Assembly: GCF_013522705.1 (NCBI RefSeq)
Contig: NZ_JAAMRE010000007.1
Coordinates: 62,001-126,000 of the forward strand
From: Pseudomonas lurida
Lineage (GTDB): Bacteria > Pseudomonadota > Gammaproteobacteria > Pseudomonadales > Pseudomonadaceae
Reading direction: 5' to 3'
DNA length: 64,000 nucleotides
In this document: one piece after another, positions 10,324-19,698 of the stretch
Layout of the letters: each line of letters starts with the position of its first letter
Position numbering within the stretch: position 1 is the stretch's first letter
Made by a program: the position numbers and the translations under genes
The notes under the pieces: model-generated
What the model saw: only the letters and a program-made list of their open reading frames with translations
Databases searched by the model: none
What the model was told of the DNA's origin: nothing

Positions 10324-11568
10324 ATGTTCAGACCGTTATCGATTTTCATCGGCACGCGCTATACCCGCGCCAAGCGCCGCAATCGCTTTGTGTCGTTCAT
10401 CTCCATGACGTCCATGATCGGGCTCGCCCTGGGCGTGCTGGCGATGATCGTGGTGCTGTCGGTGATGAACGGCTTCCAGCGCGAAATGAGTTCGCGCATC
10501 CTCGGCATGGTGCCCCATGCGACCGTCGTCGGCGTAAAACCGATCGACGATTGGCAGCCGGTGGCGGCCGCTGCGATGAAGAACCCGCAGGTCACGGCTG
10601 CGGTGCCTTTCACGCAAATGGACGGCATGTTCTCCTACAAGGGCGCCATGCAGCCCATCGAGATCAGCGGCGTCGATCCGGCCCAGGAAGGCAAGGTGTC
10701 GATCGTGGCCCAGCATATCGTGCGCGGCAAACTGGAAGACCTGAGGCCCGGCGAGTTCGGCGTGGTGGTCGGTGAGATCACCGCGCGGCGTTTCCGCCTC
10801 AATGTGGGCGACAAGCTGACCCTGATCGTGCCGGAACTCAGCAGCGCGCCTGGCGGCATCACCCCGCGCATGCAGCGGTTGAATGTAGTGGGGATCTTCA
10901 AGGTCGGCGCCGAGCTGGATGGCTCCATGGCCCTGATCAACATGGCCGACGCCGCCGAGATTCAACATTGGCAGCCGAACCAGGTGCAGAGCGTACGCCT
11001 GGCGGTGAAAGACCTGTACGCCGCGCCCAAAGTGTCGGCGGACATTGCCGCCAGCCTGGGCGCGGGCTACAAGGCCGATGACTGGACCCACACTCAGGGC
11101 AGTCTGTTCAGCGCGATGAAAATGGAAAAGACCATGATCGGCCTATTGCTGCTGATGATTGTCGCCGTGGCCGCGTTCAATATCATCGCTACGTTGATCA
11201 TGGTGGTGAACGACAAGGGCGCGGACATCGCGATTCTGCGCACCATCGGCGCCACGCCGCGCCAGATCATGGCGATCTTTATGGTGCAGGGCACGGTAAT
11301 CGGGATCGTCGGCACCTTGATCGGCGGCGTGCTCGGCGTGATCGCGGCGTTGAACGTGAGTGAACTGGTGGGGTGGCTGGAGCGCGTGACCGGGCAGCAT
11401 ATCTTCAGTTCGGATGTGTACTTTGTCAGCAACTTGCCGTCCGAGCTGCAAGGCGGGGATGTGCTGTTGATCTGCTCGGCCGGCTTTGTACTGAGCTTTC
11501 TGGCGACCATTTACCCAGCGTACCGGGCGGCGAAGATCGAGCCGGCGCATGCGCTGAGATATTCGTAG
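10324..11568 (+). CDS. lolE: Lipoprotein-releasing ABC transporter membrane subunit LolE
   Basis: Second membrane subunit of LolCDE, 414 residues, with the same layout as LolC: one N-terminal helix, a large periplasmic domain, and three C-terminal helices. The first 50 residues and the segment around [20 protein letters not shown] are almost identical to LolC, showing an old tandem duplication around lolD. Pseudomonas carries both subunits, as E. coli does. An inverted REP pair follows the gene. Confidence 0.92.
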   Translation: MFRPLSIFIGTRYTRAKRRNRFVSFISMTSMIGLALGVLAMIVVLSVMNGFQREMSSRILGMVPHATVVGVKPIDDWQPVAAAAMKNPQVTAAVPFTQMDGMFSYKGAMQPIEISGVDPAQEGKVSIVAQHIVRGKLEDLRPGEFGVVVGEITARRFRLNVGDKLTLIVPELSSAPGGITPRMQRLNVVGIFKVGAELDGSMALINMADAAEIQHWQPNQVQSVRLAVKDLYAAPKVSADIAASLGAGYKADDWTHTQGSLFSAMKMEKTMIGLLLLMIVAVAAFNIIATLIMVVNDKGADIAILRTIGATPRQIMAIFMVQGTVIGIVGTLIGGVLGVIAALNVSELVGWLERVTGQHIFSSDVYFVSNLPSELQGGDVLLICSAGFVLSFLATIYPAYRAAKIEPAHALRYS

Positions 11569-11580
11569 TCATTGAGACCG

Positions 11581-11667
11581 CTATCGGGGGCAAGCCCCCT
11601 CCCACAGTTGATCGCGTTTATTCAGGAAGCATACGGTCGAATGTGGGAGGGGGCTTGCCCCCGATAG
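11581..11667. repeat. REP doublet in inverted orientation (REPIN)
   Basis: Two perfectly inverted REP copies (arms of about 26 bases reading CTATCGGGGGCAAGCCCCCT and its complement) enclose about 35 bases between the convergent lolE and sensor kinase genes. Same family as the pair at 4600-4669. Confidence 0.9.
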
Positions 11668-11684
11668 GGCCGGCCCATCTTGCA

Positions 11685-13046
11685 TCAATTCACCCTGGGC
11701 AACTCAATCACAAACCTTGTCACTCCAGCCGCGGATTCACAAAAAATCCGCCCCCCATGGGCCCGCACGATCGACTGGGTAATCGCCAAGCCCAGTCCGG
11801 CATGCTCGCTGCTGCCTTCGCGTCGCGCCGGGTCTGCTCGGTAGAAACGGTCGAATAATTTCGATAACTGCTGCGCCGGGATGCCTTCGCCGGTGTTCTG
11901 CACCGCCATCGTCACTGCGCGCCCATCCTCGGCCAGCGTCACTCGCACTTCGCCGCCGGGCGGGGTAAAACGCAGCGCGTTATCCAGCAGATTCGACAAC
12001 GCCCGGCGCAACATGCCGCGATCACCGCGTGTATCGGCCGTGCCCTCGCGAACCAGATGCACCGTCGCGTCTTCGGCCAGCAGGGCGAAGAACTCGAGCA
12101 CGGCGTCGACTTCATCCGCCAGCGCCAGGGGCTCGCGCTTGGGCATCAGCAAGCCATGGTCGGCCTTGGCCAGGTACAACATGTCGTTGACCAGCTGCGC
12201 CATCCATTGCAGCTCTTCAAGGTTGCTGTGCAGCGCCTCGCGGTAATCCTCCAGCGGGCGCGGCTGGGTAAGGATGACCTGGGTGTGGGTCAGCAGGTTC
12301 GACAGCGGTGTGCGCAATTCGTGGGCGATATCGGCGGAGAACGCCGAGAGGCGCTGGAACGCGTCGTCCAGGCGGCCGAGCATGGCGTTGAAGGCCTGGG
12401 CCAGTTCCGCCAGTTCGGCCGGCATCTGTTGCTGGGGCAGGCGCTGGGTGAGGGAGTTGGCCGACACGCTGGCCGCGACTTCCCCCATGCGCCGCAGAGG
12501 CCGTAGACCGCTGCGCGCGGCCCAGGCGCCGAGCAGGGCGGTGGCCAGCGCCGACAGGCCGACGGTGAGCCAGATCAGGTGCTGCATGCGCTGCAGGAAA
12601 TGCTGGTGATGGGTGATGTCGAGCACCAGGCTCAATTGCGGCGAATCGGGCTGCTCTGCAATTAACGGCGCGTTGTACACCCGGTAATCCGTACCGGCGT
12701 GTTGCAGGCTATGCAGCCCGGATGATTGCGGCAAACTAATACTCGTCGCGCTGTCGAACCAATCCTGCCCGGCAGCCGTGATGCGCAGGGCCAGATCGGG
12801 TTGGCGGCTGAGTTCGGCCTGCAGTTGGGGGGCGCGTTGAGCCAATGCCTGCTGGGTGTCGACGCCTTGCAGGGCGGCGCGCAGCGCAATCAGCTTGCTG
12901 TCGAGCAACTGCTGGTCAAGTTCAAGAAAGTGCGCCTCGCTGGCCTGATTGAACAGCACCCCGGCCAGCAGTGAAACCACCGCGGTGCAGGCGGCAAACA
13001 ACAGCGCCAGGCGGCTGGCCAGGGACAGGCGACGGATCAATTGCAC
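11685..13046 (-). CDS. copS: Heavy-metal (copper) sensor histidine kinase
   Basis: Inner-membrane sensor of a CopRS/CusRS-type two-component system. The 453-residue protein has two membrane helices (about 12-32 and 158-178) around a periplasmic sensor domain, a HAMP domain, the phosphorylated His in [15 protein letters not shown], the N box LLDNALRF and the G box TGEGIP. It overlaps the response regulator by 10 bases, so the two are one operon. Copper specificity is inferred from family resemblance and the divergent cupredoxin gene. Confidence 0.85.
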   Translation of the reverse strand: MQLIRRLSLASRLALLFAACTAVVSLLAGVLFNQASEAHFLELDQQLLDSKLIALRAALQGVDTQQALAQRAPQLQAELSRQPDLALRITAAGQDWFDSATSISLPQSSGLHSLQHAGTDYRVYNAPLIAEQPDSPQLSLVLDITHHQHFLQRMQHLIWLTVGLSALATALLGAWAARSGLRPLRRMGEVAASVSANSLTQRLPQQQMPAELAELAQAFNAMLGRLDDAFQRLSAFSADIAHELRTPLSNLLTHTQVILTQPRPLEDYREALHSNLEELQWMAQLVNDMLYLAKADHGLLMPKREPLALADEVDAVLEFFALLAEDATVHLVREGTADTRGDRGMLRRALSNLLDNALRFTPPGGEVRVTLAEDGRAVTMAVQNTGEGIPAQQLSKLFDRFYRADPARREGSSEHAGLGLAITQSIVRAHGGRIFCESAAGVTRFVIELPRVN

Positions 13047-13717
13047 CGCTCCTCCAGCACATAGCCCATGCCGCGTACGGTGTGGATCAGTTTAGTGGGA
13101 AAGTGGTCATCGACTTTCAGGCGCAGGCGGCGGATCGCGACTTCGATGATGTTGGTGTCGCTGTCGAAGTTCATGTCCCACACCTGGGAGGCGATCAGCG
13201 ACTTGGGCAGCACTTCGCCCTGGCGTCGCAGCAGCAGTTCGAGCAAAGAAAATTCCTTGGCGGTGAGGTCGATGCGTTGGCCGTCTCGCTCGACGCGGCG
13301 GCGGATCAGGTCCAGGCGCAGGTCGGCCAGTTGCAGCGCGGTGTCCTGCGGCAAACTGCTGCCACGTCGCAACAGGCTGCGCACGCGGGCCAGCAGTTCG
13401 GAAAAGGCGAACGGCTTGACCAGATAGTCGTCGGCACCCAGCTCCAGGCCATGCACGCGGTCTTCCACGGCGTCGCGCGCGGTGAGAAACAGCACCGGCA
13501 CATCCAGACCGGCTGCACGCACCGCCTGCAGGATTTGCCAGCCGTCGCGGTCCGGCAGCATCACGTCGAGGATCAGCAAGTCGTAATCACCGGTCAATGC
13601 CAGGTGCTGCCCGGTGAGCCCATCGGCCACCCACTCGGTGATGAAACCTGCCTCTGCCAGGCCCTGGCGCAGGTATTGGCCAGTCTTGGGTTGGTCTTCG
13701 ACGATCAGCAGTTTCAT
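13037..13717 (-). CDS. copR: Copper-type OmpR-family response regulator
   Basis: A 226-residue OmpR/PhoB-type regulator. The receiver domain has the acidic EDQ near residue 7, the phosphorylated Asp in [13 protein letters not shown] and the Lys in YLVKPFAF. The C-terminal winged helix ends in [13 protein letters not shown]. It precedes and overlaps the sensor gene. Its probable target is the divergent cupredoxin gene, where a CusR/CopR-like box lies at 13780-13793; autoregulation from the same site is likely. Confidence 0.88.
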   Translation of the reverse strand: MKLLIVEDQPKTGQYLRQGLAEAGFITEWVADGLTGQHLALTGDYDLLILDVMLPDRDGWQILQAVRAAGLDVPVLFLTARDAVEDRVHGLELGADDYLVKPFAFSELLARVRSLLRRGSSLPQDTALQLADLRLDLIRRRVERDGQRIDLTAKEFSLLELLLRRQGEVLPKSLIASQVWDMNFDSDTNIIEVAIRRLRLKVDDHFPTKLIHTVRGMGYVLEERCN

Positions 13718-13779
13718 GGGCGGCTCTGGGTAACGGGTGACGGGGCTTTATACGCGGGTATCAGGCAAAGGGCGCAACC

Positions 13780-13793
13780 TGACAAAGTTGTAA
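13780..13793. promoter_or_regulatory. CopR/CusR-like operator
   Basis: TGACAAAGTTGTAA is an imperfect inverted repeat matching the E. coli CusR box (TGACAA-NN-TTGTCA) at 11 of 12 positions. It lies between copR and the divergent cupredoxin gene, 77 bases before the latter's ATG. Confidence 0.65.
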
Positions 13794-13870
13794 TCCAGCA
13801 GTCAGCTGGCTGGCAGCCGCTTCATCTTAGAGTGCCGCTCAAAGCAGTGACACATTTTTGGAGAAGAGCG

Positions 13871-14389
13871 ATGACGTTACGTACACCCCTGTTGCTGGCG
13901 GGCTGCCTGTTAGCGTTGAGCGTCAATGCACTGGCCGAAGGGGCGCACACCTACGCCTTCGGACAGCCGGCACCGGCCGACAAGGCCACACGCACGGTGG
14001 AAATCACGTTGCAGGACATTGCCTTCTCGCCCACATCGCTGGACGTCAAAGCCGGTGAGACCGTGCGCTTCGTGTTGGTCAACAAAGGCCGGCTGCTGCA
14101 CGAATTCAACCTGGGCGACGCGGCGATGCATGCACAGCACCAGCAGGAAATGTTGCAGATGCAGGCCAGCGGCATGCTTACCCCCACGGGAATGGGGGAA
14201 ATGGACCACAGTGCCATGGGCCACGGTGAGGTCATGAAGCACGACGACCCGAACAGTGTGCTGGTGGCGCCGGGCAAGACCGCTGAACTGACGTGGACTT
14301 TCAAGCAGGCGACGGGGTTGGAGTTTGCCTGCAACCTGCCGGGCCATTACCAGGCGGGCATGGTGGGCAAGCTCAACGTCAGCCAGTAA
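13871..14389 (+). CDS. Periplasmic copper-resistance cupredoxin (CopI-like)
   Basis: A 172-residue exported protein with a signal peptide (cleaved after ALA, near residue 23) and a plastocyanin-like fold. Type-1 copper ligands are visible: His in LLHEFNLGD and a Cys, His and Met in ACNLPGHYQAGM. A Met- and His-rich insert (about 94-125) could bind additional copper. The open frame extends far upstream, but ATG 13871 with GAAGAG upstream gives the signal peptide. It is divergent from copRS and probably copper-induced. Confidence 0.85.
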   Translation: MTLRTPLLLAGCLLALSVNALAEGAHTYAFGQPAPADKATRTVEITLQDIAFSPTSLDVKAGETVRFVLVNKGRLLHEFNLGDAAMHAQHQQEMLQMQASGMLTPTGMGEMDHSAMGHGEVMKHDDPNSVLVAPGKTAELTWTFKQATGLEFACNLPGHYQAGMVGKLNVSQ

Positions 14390-14458
14390 GCGGCGGGTGC
14401 GCAAACGCGGGGCCAAAGGCTGTTAGACTGGCGCGGTTTATTCAGTCAGGTTTCCGCC

Positions 14459-15289
14459 ATGCATCCCGCAGCCGAACATTCGCCGCTGGGCAAGTCCAGT
14501 GAATACATCTCTACCTACACCCCGTCGTTGCTGTTCCCGATTCCCCGTGCCGCCAAGTGGGCCGAGCTGGGATTGAGCGCCGAGACCCTGCCCTATAAGG
14601 GCGTGGATTTCTGGAACTGCTTCGAACTGTCGTGGCTGCTGCCGTCGGGCAAGCCGGTGGTGGCCATTGGTGAGTTCAGCATTGCGGCCGATTCGCCGAA
14701 TATTATCGAATCCAAGTCCTTCAAGCTGTACCTCAACTCGCTGAACCAGACGGCGTTTGCCGATACGGCCAGCCTTGAAGCCACCCTGCGCACCGACCTC
14801 AGTTTTGCTGCCGGCAAGCCAGTGAGCGTGCGCATTCGTAGCCTGGCCGATATCGAAGCCGAAGGCGTGATGGCGTTGCCGGGCGTGTGCATTGACGACC
14901 TGGATATCAACGTCAGCAGTTACGAACACCCGCGCCCGGAACTGCTGCGTTGCGATGACTCGCGTGTGGTAGAGGAGAGCGTGCACAGCCACCTGCTCAA
15001 GTCCAACTGCCCGGTGACCAGCCAGCCGGACTGGGGCAGTGTGGTGGTGGAATATCGTGGTGCGGCGCTGGATCATGCCAGCCTGTTGGAATATATCGTC
15101 AGCTTTCGCCAGCACTCGGACTTCCATGAACAGTGCGTGGAGCGGATCTTCCTGGACCTGCAGCGCTTGCTCAAGCCCGAGAAGTTGACCGTGTACGCGC
15201 GGTATGTGCGCCGGGGTGGATTGGACATCAACCCCTACCGCAGTACCGAAAACACTCAGTTCCTGAACGTGCGGCTGGCGCGCCAGTAA
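14459..15289 (+). CDS. queF: NADPH-dependent 7-cyano-7-deazaguanine reductase
   Basis: Reduces preQ0 to preQ1 in queuosine synthesis. The 276-residue two-domain form is typical of proteobacteria. The QueF motif [15 protein letters not shown] is at about 80-95 and the thioimide-forming catalytic cysteine is in [14 protein letters not shown] (about 182-195). It is followed by a perfect hairpin. Confidence 0.96.
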   Translation: MHPAAEHSPLGKSSEYISTYTPSLLFPIPRAAKWAELGLSAETLPYKGVDFWNCFELSWLLPSGKPVVAIGEFSIAADSPNIIESKSFKLYLNSLNQTAFADTASLEATLRTDLSFAAGKPVSVRIRSLADIEAEGVMALPGVCIDDLDINVSSYEHPRPELLRCDDSRVVEESVHSHLLKSNCPVTSQPDWGSVVVEYRGAALDHASLLEYIVSFRQHSDFHEQCVERIFLDLQRLLKPEKLTVYARYVRRGGLDINPYRSTENTQFLNVRLARQ

Positions 15290-15307
15290 GCCTTTACCCA
15301 ACAATAC

Positions 15308-15327
15308 TGTGGGAGCTGGCTCCCACA
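15308..15327. repeat. Short perfect palindrome after queF
   Basis: TGTGGGAGC and GCTCCCACA pair perfectly around a 2-base loop, 18 bases after the queF stop. The type is common between Pseudomonas genes and may act as a terminator between queF and the convergent DUF4404 gene, although only three T residues follow. Confidence 0.6.
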
Positions 15328-15356
15328 TTTGGTTTGGTGTTCGGCTTGGGCTCGGG

Positions 15357-15623
15357 TTAGATGCCGATATTGCCCAGGGTAGTGACTATATTGCGAAACG
15401 CTCCAGCCAACCCGGGATGACTGGACTCAAACTCGATCGCCGCTTTGTTGAAATCGTCGGCAATGCTGGGTGACTGGGCACCCGGTTCCATTTGAAGTTG
15501 AAAATTCAAATCGGCAACCAGTTTTTCCAGGGCTTGGCGCTTTTCAACGGGCAAATCCGGATGCTCTTCCAGTTGTTTGCTCACAATATCGGCCTGCTGT
15601 TTTAACTTTTCGCGATCAGGCAT
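15357..15623 (-). CDS. DUF4404 family protein
   Basis: A small 88-residue, mostly helical acidic protein. The N-terminal half (MPDREKLKQQADIVSKQLEE...) is a likely coiled coil and the C-terminal part has the conserved FESSHPGLAGAFRNIVTTLGNIGI ending of the DUF4404 family. No biochemical role is known. The same order, queF then DUF4404, occurs in P. aeruginosa. Confidence 0.8.
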   Translation of the reverse strand: MPDREKLKQQADIVSKQLEEHPDLPVEKRQALEKLVADLNFQLQMEPGAQSPSIADDFNKAAIEFESSHPGLAGAFRNIVTTLGNIGI

Positions 15624-15734
15624 GACGTTCTTTCCTTTTATCGATAGGCACTGGCATAGACCGCGGCACGCCGTGAAAGGTCTACGGGCTGACCTGTAGA
15701 TTAATTCACTGCGGCCAACTGTGCATGATCTCGA

Positions 15735-16343
15735 TCAGGGCTTCTCGCCCTTGAGCCGGCGCAGGCTGATGTCGGCCAGGCAAGTGCCGAGTTCGCCCAG
15801 GTGATCGATCACCGAGTGCACCCCCAGCCCGTACAGCGCCACTGTTGCCTTGGCGCGCTTGTGCTCGCGTTCCTTTTCGCTCAGCGCTTGCCAGGGTTCG
15901 GGCGCCAGGCCGCACAGCGAACCACAGGAGGCCAAACCGATGGTCCACAATCCGGCGTTGAGCCCGGATTGCAGGAGGCGCGGCTCGCCGCTGACCAACA
16001 CGCAGCCTTCCAGACGCTCGATGTTCAACTCCATCAAGGCTTGCCAACAGGCGTGGGGCGCGGGCCAGCGGATCGGGGAGGGCGATATGGCCTTGACCCA
16101 ACGCGGCAGCACGGCGGCCAGCGCAGTGGTCACGGTGGGTGGGAGTTCATCCAGCCAGGCGCAGGGCACGCCTTGTTCTTTGAGGTGGCGCAGGATGTTC
16201 AGGGCGCCTGGAGTGGCCTGAGAGTCGGGCGCCGAGGAATCGGTACGCGCCTGGGAACCAAAGTCCACCAGGCAACCACTCAGGCCGAACAGCACCGCAG
16301 TCAAGGTGGGGGCGGTGGCGATGGCGATCTCGGCGTGTGGCAT
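15735..16343 (-). CDS. HAD-like protein with degenerate catalytic motif I
   Basis: A 202-residue protein resembling phosphonoacetaldehyde hydrolase-type HAD proteins, probably with the HAD Rossmann fold. Where active members read hhFDxDGT, this one reads LFGLSGCLVDFG (residues about 18-29): both catalytic aspartates are replaced by Gly and Ser. Motif II-like VLVSGEP and a C-terminal helical region remain. It is probably a non-catalytic relative; the function is unknown. It sits between DUF4404 and mlaA in conserved order. Confidence 0.65.
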   Translation of the reverse strand: MPHAEIAIATAPTLTAVLFGLSGCLVDFGSQARTDSSAPDSQATPGALNILRHLKEQGVPCAWLDELPPTVTTALAAVLPRWVKAISPSPIRWPAPHACWQALMELNIERLEGCVLVSGEPRLLQSGLNAGLWTIGLASCGSLCGLAPEPWQALSEKEREHKRAKATVALYGLGVHSVIDHLGELGTCLADISLRRLKGEKP

Positions 16344-16539
16344 GTCGACGTCCCTGAAATAGCTCCGACGCTATCGGCGCGGGATGACAAGGCGATGACA
16401 GCTGTATGCAATTGTAGGAATTTTGTGCATTTTCCGTATGTCGTTTCCTAGGAGCTGCCTAAAAGGACACTTCCGTCATATACTCACCGCCTTATTCAGG
16501 GCATAGCGCCCATGACAGACCATTCAAGGAGCAAAAGCT

Positions 16540-17229
16540 ATGCGCTGGAGCCACTACTTCGCTCAGCTGTCGGTGTGTGCCACTGTGATGTTGGCGCCGT
16601 TCGCCGTACAGGCTGCAACCGAAGACGATCCATGGGAAAGCGTTAACCGTCCGATCTTCGCGTTCAACGACACCATTGATACCTACGCCCTCAAGCCTCT
16701 GGCCCAGGGTTATGAGTGGATCACCCCGCAATTTGTCGAAGACGGCATCCACAACTTCTTCCGCAACATCGGCGACGTCGGCAACCTGGCCAACAACGTG
16801 CTGCAGCTCAAGCCACACAACGCGGGTGTCGATACCGCGCGCCTGCTGGTCAACACCACGTTCGGCGTGCTGGGCTTCGTCGATGTCGGCACCAAAATGG
16901 GGCTGCAACGCAGTGATGAAGACTTCGGCCAGACCCTGGGCTACTGGGGCGTGGGCAGCGGTCCGTACGTGATGATCCCGCTGCTGGGCCCTAGCACGCT
17001 GCGGGATGCGCCTTCCAAGTACGTGGACAGTTACACCCAGCCGTACCGCTATATGAACGATATCGACTGGCGCAACAGCACGATGGGCCTCAACATCATC
17101 GACACCCGCGCCAGCCTGCTGGATAGCGAGAAGCTGATCACCGGCGACAAATACACCTTTATCCGCAATGCTTACCTGCAGAACCGTGAGTTCAAGGTCA
17201 AGGATGGCAAGGTCGTCGACGACTTTTAA
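16540..17229 (+). CDS. mlaA: Outer-membrane lipid asymmetry protein MlaA (VacJ)
   Basis: Removes mislocalised phospholipids from the outer leaflet of the outer membrane and hands them to MlaC. The 229-residue protein has a signal peptide (cleaved near APFAVQA, residue 25) and the family core DPWESVNRPIFAFND, NTTFGVLGFVDVGTKMG, DFGQTLGYWGVGSGPYVMIPLLGPSTLRD. Unlike E. coli MlaA, no lipobox cysteine follows the cleavage site. AAGGAGCAAAAGCT upstream supports the start. Confidence 0.92.
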   Translation: MRWSHYFAQLSVCATVMLAPFAVQAATEDDPWESVNRPIFAFNDTIDTYALKPLAQGYEWITPQFVEDGIHNFFRNIGDVGNLANNVLQLKPHNAGVDTARLLVNTTFGVLGFVDVGTKMGLQRSDEDFGQTLGYWGVGSGPYVMIPLLGPSTLRDAPSKYVDSYTQPYRYMNDIDWRNSTMGLNIIDTRASLLDSEKLITGDKYTFIRNAYLQNREFKVKDGKVVDDF

Positions 17230-17252
17230 GCCGTGATGTTTTGAAACGAAAA

Positions 17253-17279
17253 AGGCGATCCGTGCAGGTCGCCTTTTTT
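17253..17279 (+). terminator. Intrinsic terminator of mlaA
   Basis: Stem AGGCGA/TCGCCT with a 10-base loop is followed by six T residues, 24 bases after the mlaA stop and just before a convergent gene; A residues on the other side could allow bidirectional use. Confidence 0.85.
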
Positions 17280-17290
17280 GTGCGCGTCTT

Positions 17291-17596
17291 TCAGCGCATT
17301 TTCAGGATCTTAAGGCCCAGCCGCTGAGTCTCGTGCTGCTCGCCGTCAGCTTTGATCCAAACCACCTCGGTCTCGGCTTCCAGGCCCTTGAGGGCCGCGT
17401 GCTCGGAATCAATGCGCACGCTCAGCAGGTCGCCCACGCTGAACTGGCGGGGTGCCTGCACTTGCATGCCGGAACTGGAAAGGTCCAGGCACACGCCTTC
17501 AATCTCCTGCCCAGCGTGGATCAGGGACACATTGGCATCCACCCGCATGCGGATGAAATCGCGTTTTTCGGCGTAATCGCGCTCGTGTTCGCTCAC
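17291..17596 (-). CDS. Single-domain PilZ protein (c-di-GMP binding)
   Basis: A 101-residue stand-alone PilZ domain. Both c-di-GMP-binding signatures are intact: RDFIRMR near residue 12 (RxxxR) and DLSSSG near residue 38 (DxSxxG). It should therefore bind the second messenger, in contrast with the degenerate PilZ protein at 7642. It is convergent with mlaA. Confidence 0.88.
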   Translation of the reverse strand: MSEHERDYAEKRDFIRMRVDANVSLIHAGQEIEGVCLDLSSSGMQVQAPRQFSVGDLLSVRIDSEHAALKGLEAETEVVWIKADGEQHETQRLGLKILKMR

Positions 17597-17873
17597 AGCA
17601 TCCGTCCTTACTTTGTGTTGGGGTAGTGACCGTTCTTATAACTCCCGGTGATTTGCGGTGTAAAGACGCCCGGCGACCATCGGCATGAGCTTGAAACACC
17701 TGACGGATGGGAGTACCGTCTGCGCCTTAGAAGGGCACCTCTGCATTACAGTTGTGCGTGGGCAAAAAGCCCATGCTTTGTAGGACAGAGAGGCTAGAAA
17801 GCGAATCCAGTAGTATGAGCCCGGCCATTGCCGCGCCGCCTACGCCAACCTAATTCTGGCGCCGTTTGCCCAC
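17597..17873. other. Divergent PilZ-rssB intergenic region
   Basis: A 277-base gap between divergent genes. I see no gene and no GacA-type upstream palindrome that would suggest an Rsm-type small RNA; it presumably carries both promoters. Confidence 0.5.
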
Positions 17874-19055
17874 ATGCAAAAAACCAGTGCCACGCTGCTG
17901 ATAATCGATGACGACGAAGTAGTGCGCGCGAGTCTCGCGGCCTATTTGGAAGACAGTGGCTTCAGCGTCCTGCAGGCCGGCAACGGCCAACAGGGTCTCC
18001 AGGTGTTCGAGCGCGACCAGCCCGACCTCGTGATCTGCGACCTGCGCATGCCCCAGATGGGCGGCCTGGAGCTGATTCGCCAGGTCACTGAGCGTGCGCC
18101 GCAGATGCCGGTGATCGTTGTGTCCGGCGCCGGTGTGATGAACGACGCCGTCGAGGCGCTGCGCCTGGGCGCCGCCGATTATCTGATCAAGCCCCTGGAA
18201 GACCTGGCGGTGCTGGAGCACTCGGTGCGTCGTGCCCTGGATCGGGCACGCCTGCTGCTGGAAAACCAACGCTACCGTGAGAAACTCGAAGCCGCCAATC
18301 GCGAGCTCGAAGCCAGCCTGAACCTGCTGCAGGAAGACCAGAACGCCGGTCGCCAGGTGCAGATGAACATGCTGCCGGTGAGCCCCTGGACCATCGATGA
18401 GTTCCAGTTCGCGCACCAGATCATCCCGTCGTTGTACCTGTCGGGGGATTTTGTCGACTATTTCCGCGTTGATGAGCGGCGCGTTGCGTTTTATTTGGCC
18501 GACGTATCCGGCCACGGTGCGTCTTCGGCCTTTGTGACCGTGTTGTTGAAATTCATGACCACACGGCTGTTGTTCGAATCCAAGCGCAATGGCACCTTGC
18601 CGGAGTTTACCCCGTCGCAAGTGCTGGGCCACATCAACCGAGGCCTGATCAGTTGCAAACTGGGCAAGCACGTGACGATGGTCGGCGGCGTGATTGACGA
18701 AGAAACCGGTCTTTTGACCTACAGTATTGGCGGTCACCTGCCGATGCCTGTTTTATACACTCCTGACAGTGTGCGTTACCTGGAAGGCCGTGGCCTGCCC
18801 GTAGGCTTGTTTAATGAAGCGACCTACGAGGACCACATTCTGGAACTGCCGCCGACGTTCAGCCTGACGCTGATGTCCGATGGCATTCTGGACCTTCTTC
18901 CAGAACCTACACTCAAAGAGAAAGAAGCCGCCTTGCCCCAAAAGGTCAAGTCGGCGGGCGGCAGCCTGGATGGCTTGCGGCAGGTTTTTGGATTGGCCAC
19001 GCTGGGGGAGATGCCGGATGATATCGCCCTACTGGTGTTGAGCAGGAATCTTTGA
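17874..19055 (+). CDS. rssB: RssB-type response regulator with PP2C/SpoIIE phosphatase domain
   Basis: A 393-residue regulator related to RssB, which controls the level or activity of sigma factor RpoS. The receiver domain has acidic DDD near 12-14, the phosphorylated Asp in LVICDLRMPQMGG and the Lys in YLIKPLED. A linker helix (about 125-160) joins it to a PP2C domain that keeps metal-binding SGDFVDYF, DVSGHG, SDGILD and DDIALLVL, so it is probably an active phosphatase, unlike the degenerate domain of E. coli RssB. Its stop overlaps the start of the STAS gene downstream. Confidence 0.88.
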   Translation: MQKTSATLLIIDDDEVVRASLAAYLEDSGFSVLQAGNGQQGLQVFERDQPDLVICDLRMPQMGGLELIRQVTERAPQMPVIVVSGAGVMNDAVEALRLGAADYLIKPLEDLAVLEHSVRRALDRARLLLENQRYREKLEAANRELEASLNLLQEDQNAGRQVQMNMLPVSPWTIDEFQFAHQIIPSLYLSGDFVDYFRVDERRVAFYLADVSGHGASSAFVTVLLKFMTTRLLFESKRNGTLPEFTPSQVLGHINRGLISCKLGKHVTMVGGVIDEETGLLTYSIGGHLPMPVLYTPDSVRYLEGRGLPVGLFNEATYEDHILELPPTFSLTLMSDGILDLLPEPTLKEKEAALPQKVKSAGGSLDGLRQVFGLATLGEMPDDIALLVLSRNL

Positions 19056-19537
19056 TGAGTACCGGAAGAATCCAATTCGCCGAGCAAGACGGGACTTTTG
19101 TCCTGAAGTTTGTCGGTGAAGTGCGCCTGACCTTGTGTTCGGCGCTGGATGCGACGATTGAGCGCATCTTTACTGCGCTGAACTTCTCGGCGATCGTGAT
19201 CGATCTGACCGAAACCCGCAGCATCGATAGCACCACGCTGGGCCTCTTGGCCAAGCTGTCCATTCTGTCTCGGCAGAAGGTTGGCCTGTTGCCGACCGTG
19301 GTCACTACCCACGACGACATCACCCGGCTCCTGCAGTCCATGGGCTTCGATCAGGTGTTCAATATCGTTGGTCGCCCGATTCCATGCCCGGAGTGCCTTA
19401 CCGATTTGCCCTCCCAGGACCAGTCCGAGGAAGTCGTGCGGGTCAAGGTGCTGGAAGCGCACAAAATTCTGATGGGCCTCAACGAGTCCAACCGCGAAGC
19501 ATTCCACGACCTGGTCAACGCCCTCGAGCGTCACTGA
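19055..19537 (+). CDS. rssC: STAS-domain anti-sigma factor antagonist RssC
   Basis: A 160-residue anti-anti-sigma type protein. The STAS domain (about 5-105) includes the phosphoacceptor region IDLTETRSIDSTTLGLLA, with Ser and Thr at the usual phosphorylation position. It is the likely substrate of the RssB phosphatase encoded immediately upstream, forming a partner-switching pair. ATG 19055 overlaps the rssB stop (TGATG). Two cysteines (CPEC) in the C-terminal part could bind a metal, but this is not established. Confidence 0.85.
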   Translation: MSTGRIQFAEQDGTFVLKFVGEVRLTLCSALDATIERIFTALNFSAIVIDLTETRSIDSTTLGLLAKLSILSRQKVGLLPTVVTTHDDITRLLQSMGFDQVFNIVGRPIPCPECLTDLPSQDQSEEVVRVKVLEAHKILMGLNESNREAFHDLVNALERH

Positions 19538-19561
19538 GCCTCTGCCTAACATTCGCCCCAT

Positions 19562-19586
19562 TGTGGGAGGGGGCTTGCCCCCGATA
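19562..19586. repeat. Single REP sequence
   Basis: One copy of the GGGGGCTTGCCCCC REP element, in the same family as the pairs at 4600 and 11581, lies 25 bases after the rssC stop. Confidence 0.85.
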
Positions 19587-19652
19587 ACGCAGTGTCAGTC
19601 AATGTATCTTCCACTGTTGAAATGACATTGGCTTGAGACATCGACACAAAAA

Positions 19653-19686
19653 AGGGCGGTACCCTCACAGGTACCGCCCTTTTTGT
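19653..19686. terminator. Bidirectional terminator between rssC and tal
   Basis: An 11-bp perfect stem AGGGCGGTACC/GGTACCGCCCT with a 6-base loop is flanked by a run of A on the left and a run of T on the right, so it can end transcription of both convergent genes. Confidence 0.9.
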
Positions 19687-19698
19687 CGCCTCCGCCGT

